DNA from: Verrucomicrobiota bacterium
GTDB lineage: Bacteria > Verrucomicrobiota > Verrucomicrobiia > Palsa-1439
DNA: 47,591 nucleotides
Assembly: GCA_003152315.1 (NCBI GenBank)
Contig: PLZV01000022.1
Coordinates: 129,671-177,261 of the forward strand
Direction: 5' to 3'
Positions 40,801 through 47,591 of the stretch are shown one piece after another. A model generated the notes under the pieces. The model had not been told where the DNA came from. It made no database searches and saw only the letters and a list, made by a program, of their open reading frames with translations. The translations under genes were made by a program, and so were the position numbers. Numbering within the stretch: the first letter of the stretch is position 1; each line of letters opens with the position of its first letter.

Positions 40801-41466
40801 ATGGACAGCCTGGCCGAAGCCATTGACGGCGGCGGTAATGTTCGTATCAGGATAAAATTCCGGATGGGTCGGCTGGCGGATGCCGTGAAACTTCGGATAC
40901 GTGTCGCCTTCCTGGGGGCCGAAGCTGGTATTCGGGTCTTCCTGGGCGATATCGAGTCCAAAATCACTGCGGTTCAATACCTGCCATTCATTGCCGTTGT
41001 AGTCGATGGAATTCGGTGGTGTGGCGTAGGTGCCATTGGTTTGCTGGATCAGATGGAAGTCCTCAGGCACGAAGTATGGTTGCGTGGTGGACAACGTACT
41101 GACAGGGGTGTCGGGGATCGGTCCGCCGTTGTGCGCCATGACGTTGTCGAAATACACGCGGATGCCGAAACGGTGCGCGATGACCACCATACTGAGCAAA
41201 TCATCCGCCGTGCCGTAACGCGTAACAACGCTTCCGCTGCCAAAGTTGAAGCGATCAAAGACGTCATAGCCGACAGAGTTTTGGCTGCCCGCTTGAAATG
41301 GCGGCGGTAGCCACAGCGCTGTGTACCCCGCCTCCGCCAATTCCGGCATGCGCGTGGCGATCTCATTCCAACTGGTGTTGAAATACTGGAGGATGACTTC
41401 CGCGCGGACGTGGGCGGCCCACGCCAGCCCCAGCAAGAGGGCGATCGCCAGTTTCCTTCGACTCAT
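37876..41466 (-). CDS. Secreted multidomain GH13 alpha-amylase with TSP3-like tail
   Basis: 1196 residues from ATG 41466, chosen for GGAAAGAG 8 nt upstream and the clean signal peptide MSRRKLAIALLLGLAWAAHV (cleavage near VRA-EV). The catalytic barrel starts right after it: ILQYFNTSWNEI, ALWLPPPFQAGSQNSVGYDV, with nucleophile Asp258 in DGFRLDDVKSV, acid/base Glu322 in IFGEDLG and Asp390 in HVGTHDYND. Beta modules follow (~500-1100), some probably glucan-binding, then DSVGDGIPDSWRAQYF, DPDGDGFTNLHEFLAGTDP and a terminal ~70-residue beta domain matching that of the GH15 enzyme. Endo-acting starch hydrolysis outside the cell is inferred. Short CxxC loops (AVCGGCNGLWG, PCTFTCQQG, SCATCDPDG) are frequent. 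A LacI-type site lies ~100 nt upstream. Confidence 0.88.
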   Translation of the reverse strand: MSRRKLAIALLLGLAWAAHVRAEVILQYFNTSWNEIATRMPELAEAGYTALWLPPPFQAGSQNSVGYDVFDRFNFGSGSVVTRYGTADDLLSMVVIAHRFGIRVYFDNVMAHNGGPIPDTPVSTLSTTQPYFVPEDFHLIQQTNGTYATPPNSIDYNGNEWQVLNRSDFGLDIAQEDPNTSFGPQEGDTYPKFHGIRQPTHPEFYPDTNITAAVNGFGQAVHPFTGTGQPVSEDVNAMLIRAARWFLDQSKCDGFRLDDVKSVPSYFFGDQNATNKDVDNAGYCGGIQEQFNITHGYGDWTNHRDSLFNDQLPRDDAMIFGEDLGQPNPCTFTCQQGYVDAGMRVDDNEFYSRMFQAVCGGCNGLWGLDQPGAYSFGGVGTSLIHVGTHDYNDISLFDRTSAHATLLTRAGLPSVYTDGYNEEQTIQSDGKYFPAIGNNAFLGQFGDNHLPNLLYINQLFARGDQIGKWSDQSYCAYERRDKRENTGMSDADGTVLLFMMAQNGSGGASRSYTTTFPVGARLVNYSTFNNAQGFGATVATNGILRDDSNNLIIAPAGGYWAFSWRNPEMPAVWDDGMFGQVTPITILQNGQQVGTLSYDRKDGRNGDPNFNPYGIPNQPTNDYQYTMTVPLVTSASNLTFLAHADGSCANILMKLDGGIDVNSQMGLGPQTGGKRDNAPGVTSDVFLGYEQMGFVQRVAEKFAARDISRNVIGSPGCETYQATIGTSGFVVNNGGGANTSVGTVTWVYHDPAANNQLGSPTLQFFPAPQTAANQPITVWVKIGYTNQPQYAVLYYTTSSTTNGMLYPEGSAAVGKGTTQAATLAFDSNGPADGSGTPVWWKTTLPAMPSGTVIRYKVGVYRTDAGPWFPFGASDITLKKRMESIYQITNFNAQTVSFYPHNDYGVTQTGLDQGFHVLRTKTFLQRSGRASIYNLNVQTFYYDTTTPQGEILFPANNESITSSNYNVVVRADRTVTETWYRITDSNGTSVWTQATQISPSTPGLNTIYPLEWRFNYTNVPANGTALIEARLRKLTSSTDMSLTNDVAGHFTTLSRTVVTGQIVDSVGDGIPDSWRAQYFPNQPTNNVNGTSTNNQSCATCDPDGDGFTNLHEFLAGTDPTNSTSALRIMSITRQPNGDNVIVWTSAPGKNYQVYATTDLAGAYAPVGSTLPSVGATTSYTDPGVTDVTKYYKVKAIP

Positions 41467-41565
41467 TGTTCGGCTCTTTCCGTTAATGAACCAGCCGCCC
41501 AAGCTATGAGGAAAGCTTGCCACGAACTTTCGGAACCCACCATGAGGCAATAAGGTCGCATCTGC

Positions 41566-41577
41566 TAAATCGCTTTA
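41566..41577 (-). promoter_or_regulatory. LacI-type operator upstream of the GH13 gene
   Basis: Minus strand TAAAGCGATTTA, symmetric at 10 of 12 positions around a central CG, 100 nt before the start at 41466. It shares AAAGCGATTTA exactly with the lacI operator. No convincing -35/-10 pair was found beside it; the remaining 41467-41753 is AT-rich and featureless. Confidence 0.55.
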
Positions 41578-41753
41578 CGTCTAAACTAAACATTCAACAC
41601 ATTTTCGACCATAAGTTTGGAAACACTGCGATTCAGACACGCATATTACTAATCACTTTTTCCAACTATTTCAAGGACAAACTGGCCTCAATCCCCGTAA
41701 GTCCATGACCTGTTGGAGAACTATTTCCTGACAATGAACTACCATCCTATCAA

Positions 41754-44700
41754 TCAATAGCTGCTGTGGATCTTATAAAAGCGCTGGATCCCATTCGTTG
41801 CTGAAGTGTCCGCAAAGGACAGTGACGTTTGGCCACTGCCCGCGGTAACCAGTGCATTGGGCAAATTAGTCCATCCGCCCGCGAGCGAATCGCTGTACAT
41901 CACTTGATAAGACTTCCCCGGTACAGCTACCCACGTGATGGTGCACCCGCTGCCGCCGGATGGTTGAGCGTTCTGGACGTGAAATCCAAGGTTCGGGTCG
42001 AGATTATCCAGGACGCCGTCGGCAGTGCTGTCGCGAATTGAGGCGACGGGAACAGCCAGGAATTCGTTGGATTCGATATTGCCGTTTCCATTTCCGGCCG
42101 GCGCTTGCGCGACCAGCCCGCCGCCGTTGGTTGTCGTATAGGCAGCCGCGCAGAAGTAGAGCATCGACGGCATCGAGCCGAACGCCTGAACAAGGTCAAT
42201 AGTTCCCTGGATTTGACCGGCGTTTGTCGACGCCTTCATCGATTGATTCGACACCGATACAGATGATCCGGTGATTGTCTGCCACCCGACGAACGTTCCC
42301 TGGCTTTCACCGCAAAGCATGACCTTGGTGGATGGGATGGCTATGGTTCCAGCCTTGCCCCAAGGCGCCGATGTCGTGGGCGAGCCCAGGACCTGGTCGG
42401 AAACGAGAACGAAATGATCGTTGTTTGTGTTGCTGGTGGGATAGTTGCCCGGCGACCATGTGGCAACGTAGAGGACGGTGCCACGAATGGCGGCGTACAG
42501 GGTCATGCCCGGCGAAGTCAGCAGGTATCCCGGGTAGTTGCTTGCGCTGCCGTTCAGGACGAAGGCCGGTAGCGGCCCGGCAAACGTCGTCGCGCAACTG
42601 GAAGATGAAAAGGCTGATGCGCCTGCGCTGTTGGTCGCGGCGATCGTGTAGCAGTAGGTTGTGTTCGGCGTCAAGCCGCTGTTCACGTACGAGGCTGTTG
42701 CGACGGTGGCGATTGGATTGCCTCCGCGGGCAACGATGTAGGATGTGGCACCCGTCGATGATGACCAGGTTACGCTAATCTGGTTCGTGGCCAGGGCTGT
42801 GGCTATGACGTTGATTGGCGTGGGTGGCGGATTGGGCAGTGAATTGGTGAAGGTTGTCGCGCACACCGGGAAGCTCTGTGCCGAGACGCCCGCGGAATTC
42901 GAGGACGCGACGGTGTAACAGTACAACGTGTTTGCCAATAGTCCGAGATCGCTGAAGGTGGCGGTCACCGTTGTCCCGATCTGGGCGCCGCTCCGGTACA
43001 CCACGTAACCGACGGTGTTCGACGTCGTCGGCCAGCCGAGGTCGATTTCCGACGAACTGACTGCGGTGGCCGTAACATTCGTTGGCGTTGGCGGGGGTGA
43101 CGGTGGTGCGCCGGCCGTCACAGCGAATTTCCAGTCCTGACTACTGTTGTTGTCCCACGTGCCGGCCCCATTGTTAAACACGCAATCCAGTTCCGTCGCG
43201 GTGCCCGCAACCGTGGTTGAATACACCCACGTATTGGATACGGAAGTCATTGCGGCATCCGGCGAAAGGACGGTGGACCAATTGTTCCAGCCGAGATGGA
43301 TATCGACCTGGCTTGCGCTGGCGAGAGGGCCGCCAGCTGGCGTGAAGGTAATCGTGACCGGGCTGCCGGCTACGGGCGGCGCGGGCGAGACGCACACGCG
43401 TCCGTTGCAGCCATTTGTCGACCCCCCGCCACCACCGGTGGGAGTAGGGGAAACGTAGACGTGTTGAATAGGCGAGTTGTAGGTGTTTCCCTGACCGTCC
43501 GTCGCACTTACGTAGTAATCGACGTACGTGTCCGCGAGCCCGGTGACCTTCGTATAATAGTAGTCGGCGATGTATTCCGGGTTGGCACTCAGGACGGATG
43601 CAACGACACGTTTCGTCAGGGACTGTTGAACCCACGAACCGGTATCTGGGCCGCCCGCGTATGTTTTGAATTCATCCTGCGTTGGTGGATTATTGCTTCC
43701 ATTGGAACGATAGAACAGGGTTGCATTCGCAACCCCCGAAACGTCGTACGCATACGTCCAAACCCAGAAATCGGTATTGGTGGCCGCCGGCGCGTTCCAA
43801 TTGCCATTCAATTGATATTCGGGACCGAAGTTGGCGCCGCCCGGATTCCACGGACTGCGCTGCGGGATAAAGACTGTTGGCGGTGTCGTGTCCAGTGTTG
43901 GATTCGCGTTCAGGATGGAATCCACGTTACGCACGGCGTTGGACTGGGCGACGACGGCGCTGGCGCAATGCGTGCCGGCGCACCCGTAGTACACAAACCC
44001 ACTGTCCAGGCTCCCGAGATAGTAATGCCACCCGAGTTCCACTGCGCTGGGGGTTTGATTGAAACTCCACGGGTCACGAATCTGGTCGATGCGATTGGTG
44101 TACCCTGTCAGTGTATTCTGGATTTGTTGGGCAGTGGTAACACGGTTCTCGGTGGCGACGATGGTTCGCCACTCGTCGGCCTTGTCGCTAACAGCCGCGC
44201 TGGGGTCGACAACGTTTCTTCCGCCAACCGTGACGGTGCCGGGCCATAACCAATTGATCATGATCGGAGATCCAAAATCCTGGTCGGCATACGACCAGCC
44301 GCCATCCTCGACATGCACGATGTCATTGGTGTTGCGTGGAAAGTCAGACAGAAACTGTTCAACCGTGGTCGGCTCGTAGCCTGACGACGCTGCTGTGTTG
44401 GCAAATGTGTCGACCGCTTGGCCGACGCCCCAATAGGAGTAACCATCAGCCCAGGCATTGTCACCGTCATGCGCCAGCAAGAGAAACGACGGATTGGCCG
44501 GATTGTTGCGCGACGCGATTGGACTGATGAGCCCCACATCCCACGTGGAGTAGCTATCCTTCCAGCCGAGCGCTTGATCGCTCGGGACGACGATAATCGT
44601 CGAGGCCACGCCATTACTCGGATTGACATAACGCGCATAATGCAGCTGGTATCCGAACGGCGCCACCGCTGAAGGAGAGCAACCGCGGTCGATGGAAGTC

Positions 44701-45503
44701 GTCCAATAGTTGCCTGTGCCCTGCGCGGGGTTGAGTTGATCGGCTTTGTTCGGAATTTCCATGTTTTCCGGGGAGCCGGACATAAATGGGTAGTCCGAGC
44801 AGGCGCGCGCCAGATGACTCCCGGAGATAACGCTCCACGCAATGCCCAGTTTGCTGAGGACCGGAATGATCCGCTCGCTGAAGCATGTTTCCGCGGGAAA
44901 AAATCCTTGCGAAATCTGGGCGCTGGAACCATTGCCCCAAAAGATTTGTTGCTGCCGCTGGTGGATCCGTATCTCCATCTCCAACGTTTCGTCGCTGACA
45001 AACGGAGCGATGCAATGATGATAGGTAAAGTTGGTTAGATCGATGCGGGGTTTGAGACTGGAGGTCGTCCAGCCATGCGCCTGTTGATTGTAGCTGTTCC
45101 AATTCGACGGATAACCGTTCCACGCATGGCTGCCAAGGCTCGCGACGTCTTCCATCAAGGCGCCGGAATAGTTGAGCTGTCCACCCGCGTTGGGAAGGTT
45201 CAGAATGTTTTGCACGGCATCGTGTGGAAACAAGGTGTAGTCATTGAGGCGATTCACGTCGCCAAACGTACCCGCGAGGTCATCGCTGGGCACGAGCGAG
45301 CCATTTGCCTTCAACTGAATCGTGTCGTAGGCATTTTGATAGTGGTCGCCGGCATGATTGGCAGGAGCGCGATCTGGCCAGTAAATCGGCTGATGCATGT
45401 GCCACATCCAGGAGGTGTGAACGCTGGTATTGGCCGAAGCAAACAGGCAGGTGAGTTGCAGCGCGACAGCAGACCAAACTAAGGCACGACACTCTAAGGT
45501 CAT
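41754..45503 (-). CDS. Secreted GH57-like amylase with CBM25 and two fibronectin III domains
   Basis: 1249 residues. Signal peptide (LVWSAVALQLTCLFASAN). N-terminal GH57-type catalytic domain: TSWMWHMHQPIYWPD (the HQP region 1), GFFPAETCFSERIIPVLSKL with putative nucleophile Glu205, and LLAHDGDNAWADGYSYW with putative acid/base Asp346. After ~600 come a beta domain, a Gly-rich linker (TGGGGGSTNG), a CBM25-type starch-binding module (VDIHLGWNNWSTVL ... DCVFNNGAGTWDNNSSQDWK) and two FnIII repeats (PTPTNVTATAV..., PTPINVIATAL...). A beta-type C-terminus ends in WVAVPGKSYQVMYSDSLAGG. GH57 enzymes cleave or branch alpha-glucans; the exact activity here is open. First gene of the minus-strand arm, with a strong operator palindrome 32 nt upstream. 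Confidence 0.83.
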   Translation of the reverse strand: MTLECRALVWSAVALQLTCLFASANTSVHTSWMWHMHQPIYWPDRAPANHAGDHYQNAYDTIQLKANGSLVPSDDLAGTFGDVNRLNDYTLFPHDAVQNILNLPNAGGQLNYSGALMEDVASLGSHAWNGYPSNWNSYNQQAHGWTTSSLKPRIDLTNFTYHHCIAPFVSDETLEMEIRIHQRQQQIFWGNGSSAQISQGFFPAETCFSERIIPVLSKLGIAWSVISGSHLARACSDYPFMSGSPENMEIPNKADQLNPAQGTGNYWTTSIDRGCSPSAVAPFGYQLHYARYVNPSNGVASTIIVVPSDQALGWKDSYSTWDVGLISPIASRNNPANPSFLLLAHDGDNAWADGYSYWGVGQAVDTFANTAASSGYEPTTVEQFLSDFPRNTNDIVHVEDGGWSYADQDFGSPIMINWLWPGTVTVGGRNVVDPSAAVSDKADEWRTIVATENRVTTAQQIQNTLTGYTNRIDQIRDPWSFNQTPSAVELGWHYYLGSLDSGFVYYGCAGTHCASAVVAQSNAVRNVDSILNANPTLDTTPPTVFIPQRSPWNPGGANFGPEYQLNGNWNAPAATNTDFWVWTYAYDVSGVANATLFYRSNGSNNPPTQDEFKTYAGGPDTGSWVQQSLTKRVVASVLSANPEYIADYYYTKVTGLADTYVDYYVSATDGQGNTYNSPIQHVYVSPTPTGGGGGSTNGCNGRVCVSPAPPVAGSPVTITFTPAGGPLASASQVDIHLGWNNWSTVLSPDAAMTSVSNTWVYSTTVAGTATELDCVFNNGAGTWDNNSSQDWKFAVTAGAPPSPPPTPTNVTATAVSSSEIDLGWPTTSNTVGYVVYRSGAQIGTTVTATFSDLGLLANTLYCYTVASSNSAGVSAQSFPVCATTFTNSLPNPPPTPINVIATALATNQISVTWSSSTGATSYIVARGGNPIATVATASYVNSGLTPNTTYCYTIAATNSAGASAFSSSSCATTFAGPLPAFVLNGSASNYPGYLLTSPGMTLYAAIRGTVLYVATWSPGNYPTSNTNNDHFVLVSDQVLGSPTTSAPWGKAGTIAIPSTKVMLCGESQGTFVGWQTITGSSVSVSNQSMKASTNAGQIQGTIDLVQAFGSMPSMLYFCAAAYTTTNGGGLVAQAPAGNGNGNIESNEFLAVPVASIRDSTADGVLDNLDPNLGFHVQNAQPSGGSGCTITWVAVPGKSYQVMYSDSLAGGWTNLPNALVTAGSGQTSLSFADTSATNGIQRFYKIHSSY

Positions 45504-45534
45504 TGTTTATCCCGTCGTGGGGGCTCAAGCCATT

Positions 45535-45549
45535 GTAAAACCGTTTTAC
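45535..45549 (-). promoter_or_regulatory. Perfect LacI-type palindrome at the GH57 promoter
   Basis: Minus strand GTAAAACGGTTTTAC, a perfect 7-1-7 palindrome. Upstream on the minus strand are TTGCAA (45587-45582), an 18-bp spacer and TACAAA (45563-45558), which would put the palindrome over the transcription start, a classical repressing position. Confidence 0.6.
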
Positions 45550-45691
45550 CAGCAGCATTTGTAGCATTTTGCAGTTCCCAATTGCAAGCAGAATCTCCGA
45601 AGACGTGCTCAGGACCGGCCCTAAATGCATCGGCTGGCAAGCACGGCATCGCCATTGCTGCTACAAAGGTCATCTGATAGGTTGACCGCTG

Positions 45692-46366
45692 ATGAGATTC
45701 GGAAAACACATACCATGGCTCTGTAGCCTGGCGCTCGCCTGCCTTGTTACGCTCACGACGAGTGCGCAGACGAATCCGCCCCCCAAGCCAATCGTCACTG
45801 AGGACACCCGTTACGCCGCGCTCGCCGCCAAACTGCAGGCCAAAAATGTGGATTTCGACCACATCTTTCAGGATCTTTGCCAAGTGGTCATCACCAACGT
45901 CAACACCAACGCCAAAACGCGACTGGATGATCAAGTTCGCGCAATGTTTGGGGGTCTATGGTTGTGGTGTCGTAACGGCGGGACGCCGGAATTCCAGGGC
46001 CAGAATGATAAGGCGATGCATTTTATCGGTGGCGGGGCGTTCGAGGGCTACTTTGACGTCGGTCGCTCCGCGGCCATCATCAAGGAGGAAATTGACCGCC
46101 AGGACCCCAATAACTATTTCGATCTGGACGACATGGCGGCCACAATGATGGGTGCCCGCTGGGTCGATATCGCCACGACTGAGAACGCGAAGCAGTCACG
46201 GGCGTGGGTCGAGCTGTGGGCGTCGGGCAAGGACACGTTGTCACGTTCGTTGCCCAGGTTGCATTGGGGACACATCGAACCCGGCAACGACGCGCCTCCG
46301 GAAAAGGTGAAGGCGGTGCTGGATGCCATCACCGCAGCGATTATGCCGCCGGAAATTCCGAAATAG
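45692..46366 (+). CDS. Secreted protein with YfiM/DUF2279-like DKxxHF pattern
   Basis: 224 residues with a signal peptide (WLCSLALACLVTLTTSAQT). Residues ~108-155 read NDKAMHFIGGGAFEGYFDVG ... IKEEIDRQDPNNYFDLDDMA-ATMMGA. This is the DKxxHF...KExxD...DLxAxxxG arrangement of YfiM/DUF2279-type proteins, whose function is unknown. That match is by pattern only. Diverges from the GH57 gene (188-nt gap with the operator) and overlaps the 3' end of the glycosyltransferase gene by 26 nt. No clear Shine-Dalgarno site. Confidence 0.65.
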   Translation: MRFGKHIPWLCSLALACLVTLTTSAQTNPPPKPIVTEDTRYAALAAKLQAKNVDFDHIFQDLCQVVITNVNTNAKTRLDDQVRAMFGGLWLWCRNGGTPEFQGQNDKAMHFIGGGAFEGYFDVGRSAAIIKEEIDRQDPNNYFDLDDMAATMMGARWVDIATTENAKQSRAWVELWASGKDTLSRSLPRLHWGHIEPGNDAPPEKVKAVLDAITAAIMPPEIPK

Positions 46367-47549
46367 CGGTCAGCAATGCCGCCATTCTCTCAGCCGCTGG
46401 GGAAGGTTCGCGCACGGCCTTGCCCATCTTCGTCGTCCGACCCCGTGCGATGAACTCGCCGAGGACTTTCGCCAACGCTTTGGGATCGGCGCAGTCCACG
46501 ACGGCCCCCTCGGCTCCATAGTGGTGATGCGAGACCACCTGACACGCCGTCGCCAGCGCCTCGGCAATGGTCAGCCCGTAGCTCTCGTGCTTCGAGGGGG
46601 AGACGAAGATGTCCGCGCGTTGCAGTAACGCCGCTTTCTGCGCGCCGGTGACATGGCCGGTGAACTCCACATGAGTGGTTGTGATCCGCGCCGCGAGCCG
46701 GCGCAGCTTCCGCTCATAAGCGCGTCCTTTCATATAAGCCGGCCCGCCGCAGATGAAAACGCGCACCTTCTTGCCCGTGGCATCGAGATGGGGCAGGGCA
46801 GCCAGCAAACGTTCGATCCCCTTCTCCGGTGACAGCCGACTGAGCGTGATAACGACTATCTCGTCTTCGCCGATACTGTAGCGGCGCTCTATGAGCGCCG
46901 ATTCGCCTTCCAAGATTGAAAGACGGCGGTCACAGACCGCCGCTACAGCCGCAATATTCCCCCACGGCATTACCATAATCTTCTCCGACGCGCACCAAGG
47001 GTAGCACCGCAGAATCACGTCGCGCATCGGCGCCGAAGGCACGACAATCCGTATACTGTGACGCACACATTGATATTGCTTCTCAAACACCAGCTTCAAC
47101 ACGTCCGGCATGATGCCGAACCAACGGAACCGCGCCGCCGTTTCCGGACGAACCAAGCCGCGCAAATAGAACCGGGTGAAATACTCAACCACATCCACAT
47201 GAAAGATCGTCACGACCCGATAGCCACGCTCGCCCAGCACCGCAAAATCCGGCCCTTCGCTGATGTCATTGCCAAGAACGACGCACCGCTGCGGATCACG
47301 TTTCAAGATCTCACTCGTAGCCGCCCGCTCGAACTCCCGACAGAACCGGGCGTATTCCAGTTCTGTCATCTGTGCCAATGGGTTGGAAAGCTTCAGACCC
47401 AGCGAACCGGGACTCAGGACGCTCAGAGCAAATGGCTCGTGCGCGCGCCATTCGCGGATCAAATAGTCCGCGACGGCTTTCCCTCCGCCAAGCGGCTCCG
47501 AGTCCGGAAAATCAGCATGAGCGGCGGAATAGAGGATCTCAAGATTCAC
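46341..47549 (-). CDS. Glycosyltransferase family 4 protein, with an in-frame REP doublet
   Basis: 402 residues. A Rossmann-type GT-B enzyme: N-terminal EILYSAAHADFPDSEPLGGG, C-terminal nucleotide-sugar domain with LSRLSPEKGIERLLAAL, VRVFICGGPAY, GHVTGAQKAALLQRADIFV and SPSKHESYGLTIAEAL (the GT4 E-x7-E region). It transfers a sugar from a nucleotide donor; the acceptor is unknown, with cell-envelope or exopolysaccharide a reasonable guess. About 24 residues (AAVAAVCDRRLS ... ALIERRYS) between PWGN and GEDEIVVITLSR are encoded by an inverted pair of REP-B elements (46877-46947). They fall in the linker just before the second Rossmann domain, so the fold may tolerate them. Confidence 0.88.
   Translation of the reverse strand: MNLEILYSAAHADFPDSEPLGGGKAVADYLIREWRAHEPFALSVLSPGSLGLKLSNPLAQMTELEYARFCREFERAATSEILKRDPQRCVVLGNDISEGPDFAVLGERGYRVVTIFHVDVVEYFTRFYLRGLVRPETAARFRWFGIMPDVLKLVFEKQYQCVRHSIRIVVPSAPMRDVILRCYPWCASEKIMVMPWGNIAAVAAVCDRRLSILEGESALIERRYSIGEDEIVVITLSRLSPEKGIERLLAALPHLDATGKKVRVFICGGPAYMKGRAYERKLRRLAARITTTHVEFTGHVTGAQKAALLQRADIFVSPSKHESYGLTIAEALATACQVVSHHHYGAEGAVVDCADPKALAKVLGEFIARGRTTKMGKAVREPSPAAERMAALLTAISEFPAA
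46877..46947. repeat. REP-B doublet (REPIN) inside the glycosyltransferase gene
   Basis: A forward copy at 46877-46900 (TGTAGCGGCGCTCTATGAGC...) and an inverted copy at 46924-46947 (...GACCGCCGCTACA), 23-nt spacer. It has the same two arm variants as the doublet beside RAYT 2 (6763-6831) but with their sides swapped. Reading through it gives no stop codon on the gene strand. Confidence 0.88.
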
Positions 47550-47591
47550 AAAGGATGTTTTCTCCGGTCATCTCTGAAAGCGCGCTTGGTG
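47550..47591. other. Right edge of window
   Basis: 42 nt upstream of the glycosyltransferase start; nothing recognisable. Confidence 0.5.

Noticed and set aside
46341-47549. Glycosyltransferase as a pseudogene broken by the REP insertion
   Set aside because: The frame stays open across the insertion and all conserved GT4 motifs follow in the same frame.

Overview
The window looks like a chromosomal piece of a Gram-negative, GC-rich bacterium of the Verrucomicrobiota or a related PVC-type lineage. This is inferred from three things. There are PEP-CTERM proteins at the left edge. Very large secreted hydrolases carry TSP3-like tails of the DPDGDGLSNLQEFLAGTDP type. Intergenic DNA is rich in REP elements and other dispersed repeats. 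No 16S rRNA or ribosomal marker is present, so the phylum call is inference.

Layout. 1-1213: the end of one PEP-CTERM gene and a complete second one, each followed by a hairpin. 1214-3005: repeat-rich DNA with tRNA-Lys(TTT) and a REP-associated tyrosine transposase (RAYT) that carries an in-frame REP doublet. 3006-4097: an AT-richer DUF2971 gene and a LamG-like gene scrap. 4098-14312: housekeeping and metabolic genes: recQ, a second RAYT with its own REP family, a rhomboid protease plus glnE, two uncharacterised membrane proteins, an SsnA-like amidohydrolase and an aldo/keto reductase. 14313-18437: a second accessory tract. It has degenerate dispersed repeats and a probable HEPN-domain protein with a promoter almost on its start codon. 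A ~120-bp direct repeat brackets the HEPN gene and a secreted protein, and its second copy overlaps the start of a lipoprotein gene.

18480-22754 is a minus-strand cytochrome c maturation (System II) operon: a duplicated-domain lipoprotein, ResB/CcsB and ResC/CcsA. cstA diverges from it. 24720-26881 is a minus-strand operon of plsC, an alpha/beta hydrolase that seems to lack its catalytic histidine, and a second rhomboid protease.

26968-45549 is the most coherent unit: a starch/alpha-glucan utilisation locus. A LacI-family regulator is followed on the plus strand by a secreted tandem-CBM48 protein, a cytoplasmic-type GH13 neopullulanase/cyclomaltodextrinase and a secreted CBM48-GH13 amylase. 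Facing them on the minus strand are a secreted GH57-like enzyme with CBM25 and FnIII modules, a secreted GH13 amylase, a GNAT acetyltransferase and a secreted GH15 glucoamylase-like enzyme. Five AT-rich palindromes with a related core (AAGCGNTTT or a close variant) lie at lacI and at the minus-strand genes. They suggest one LacI-type regulon. No sugar transporter, SusC/SusD pair or ABC system is encoded here, so uptake must be encoded elsewhere.

45692-47549: a secreted protein with a YfiM/DUF2279-like pattern, and a GT4 glycosyltransferase whose coding sequence carries an in-frame REP doublet of the same family as the one beside the second RAYT, about 40 kb away.
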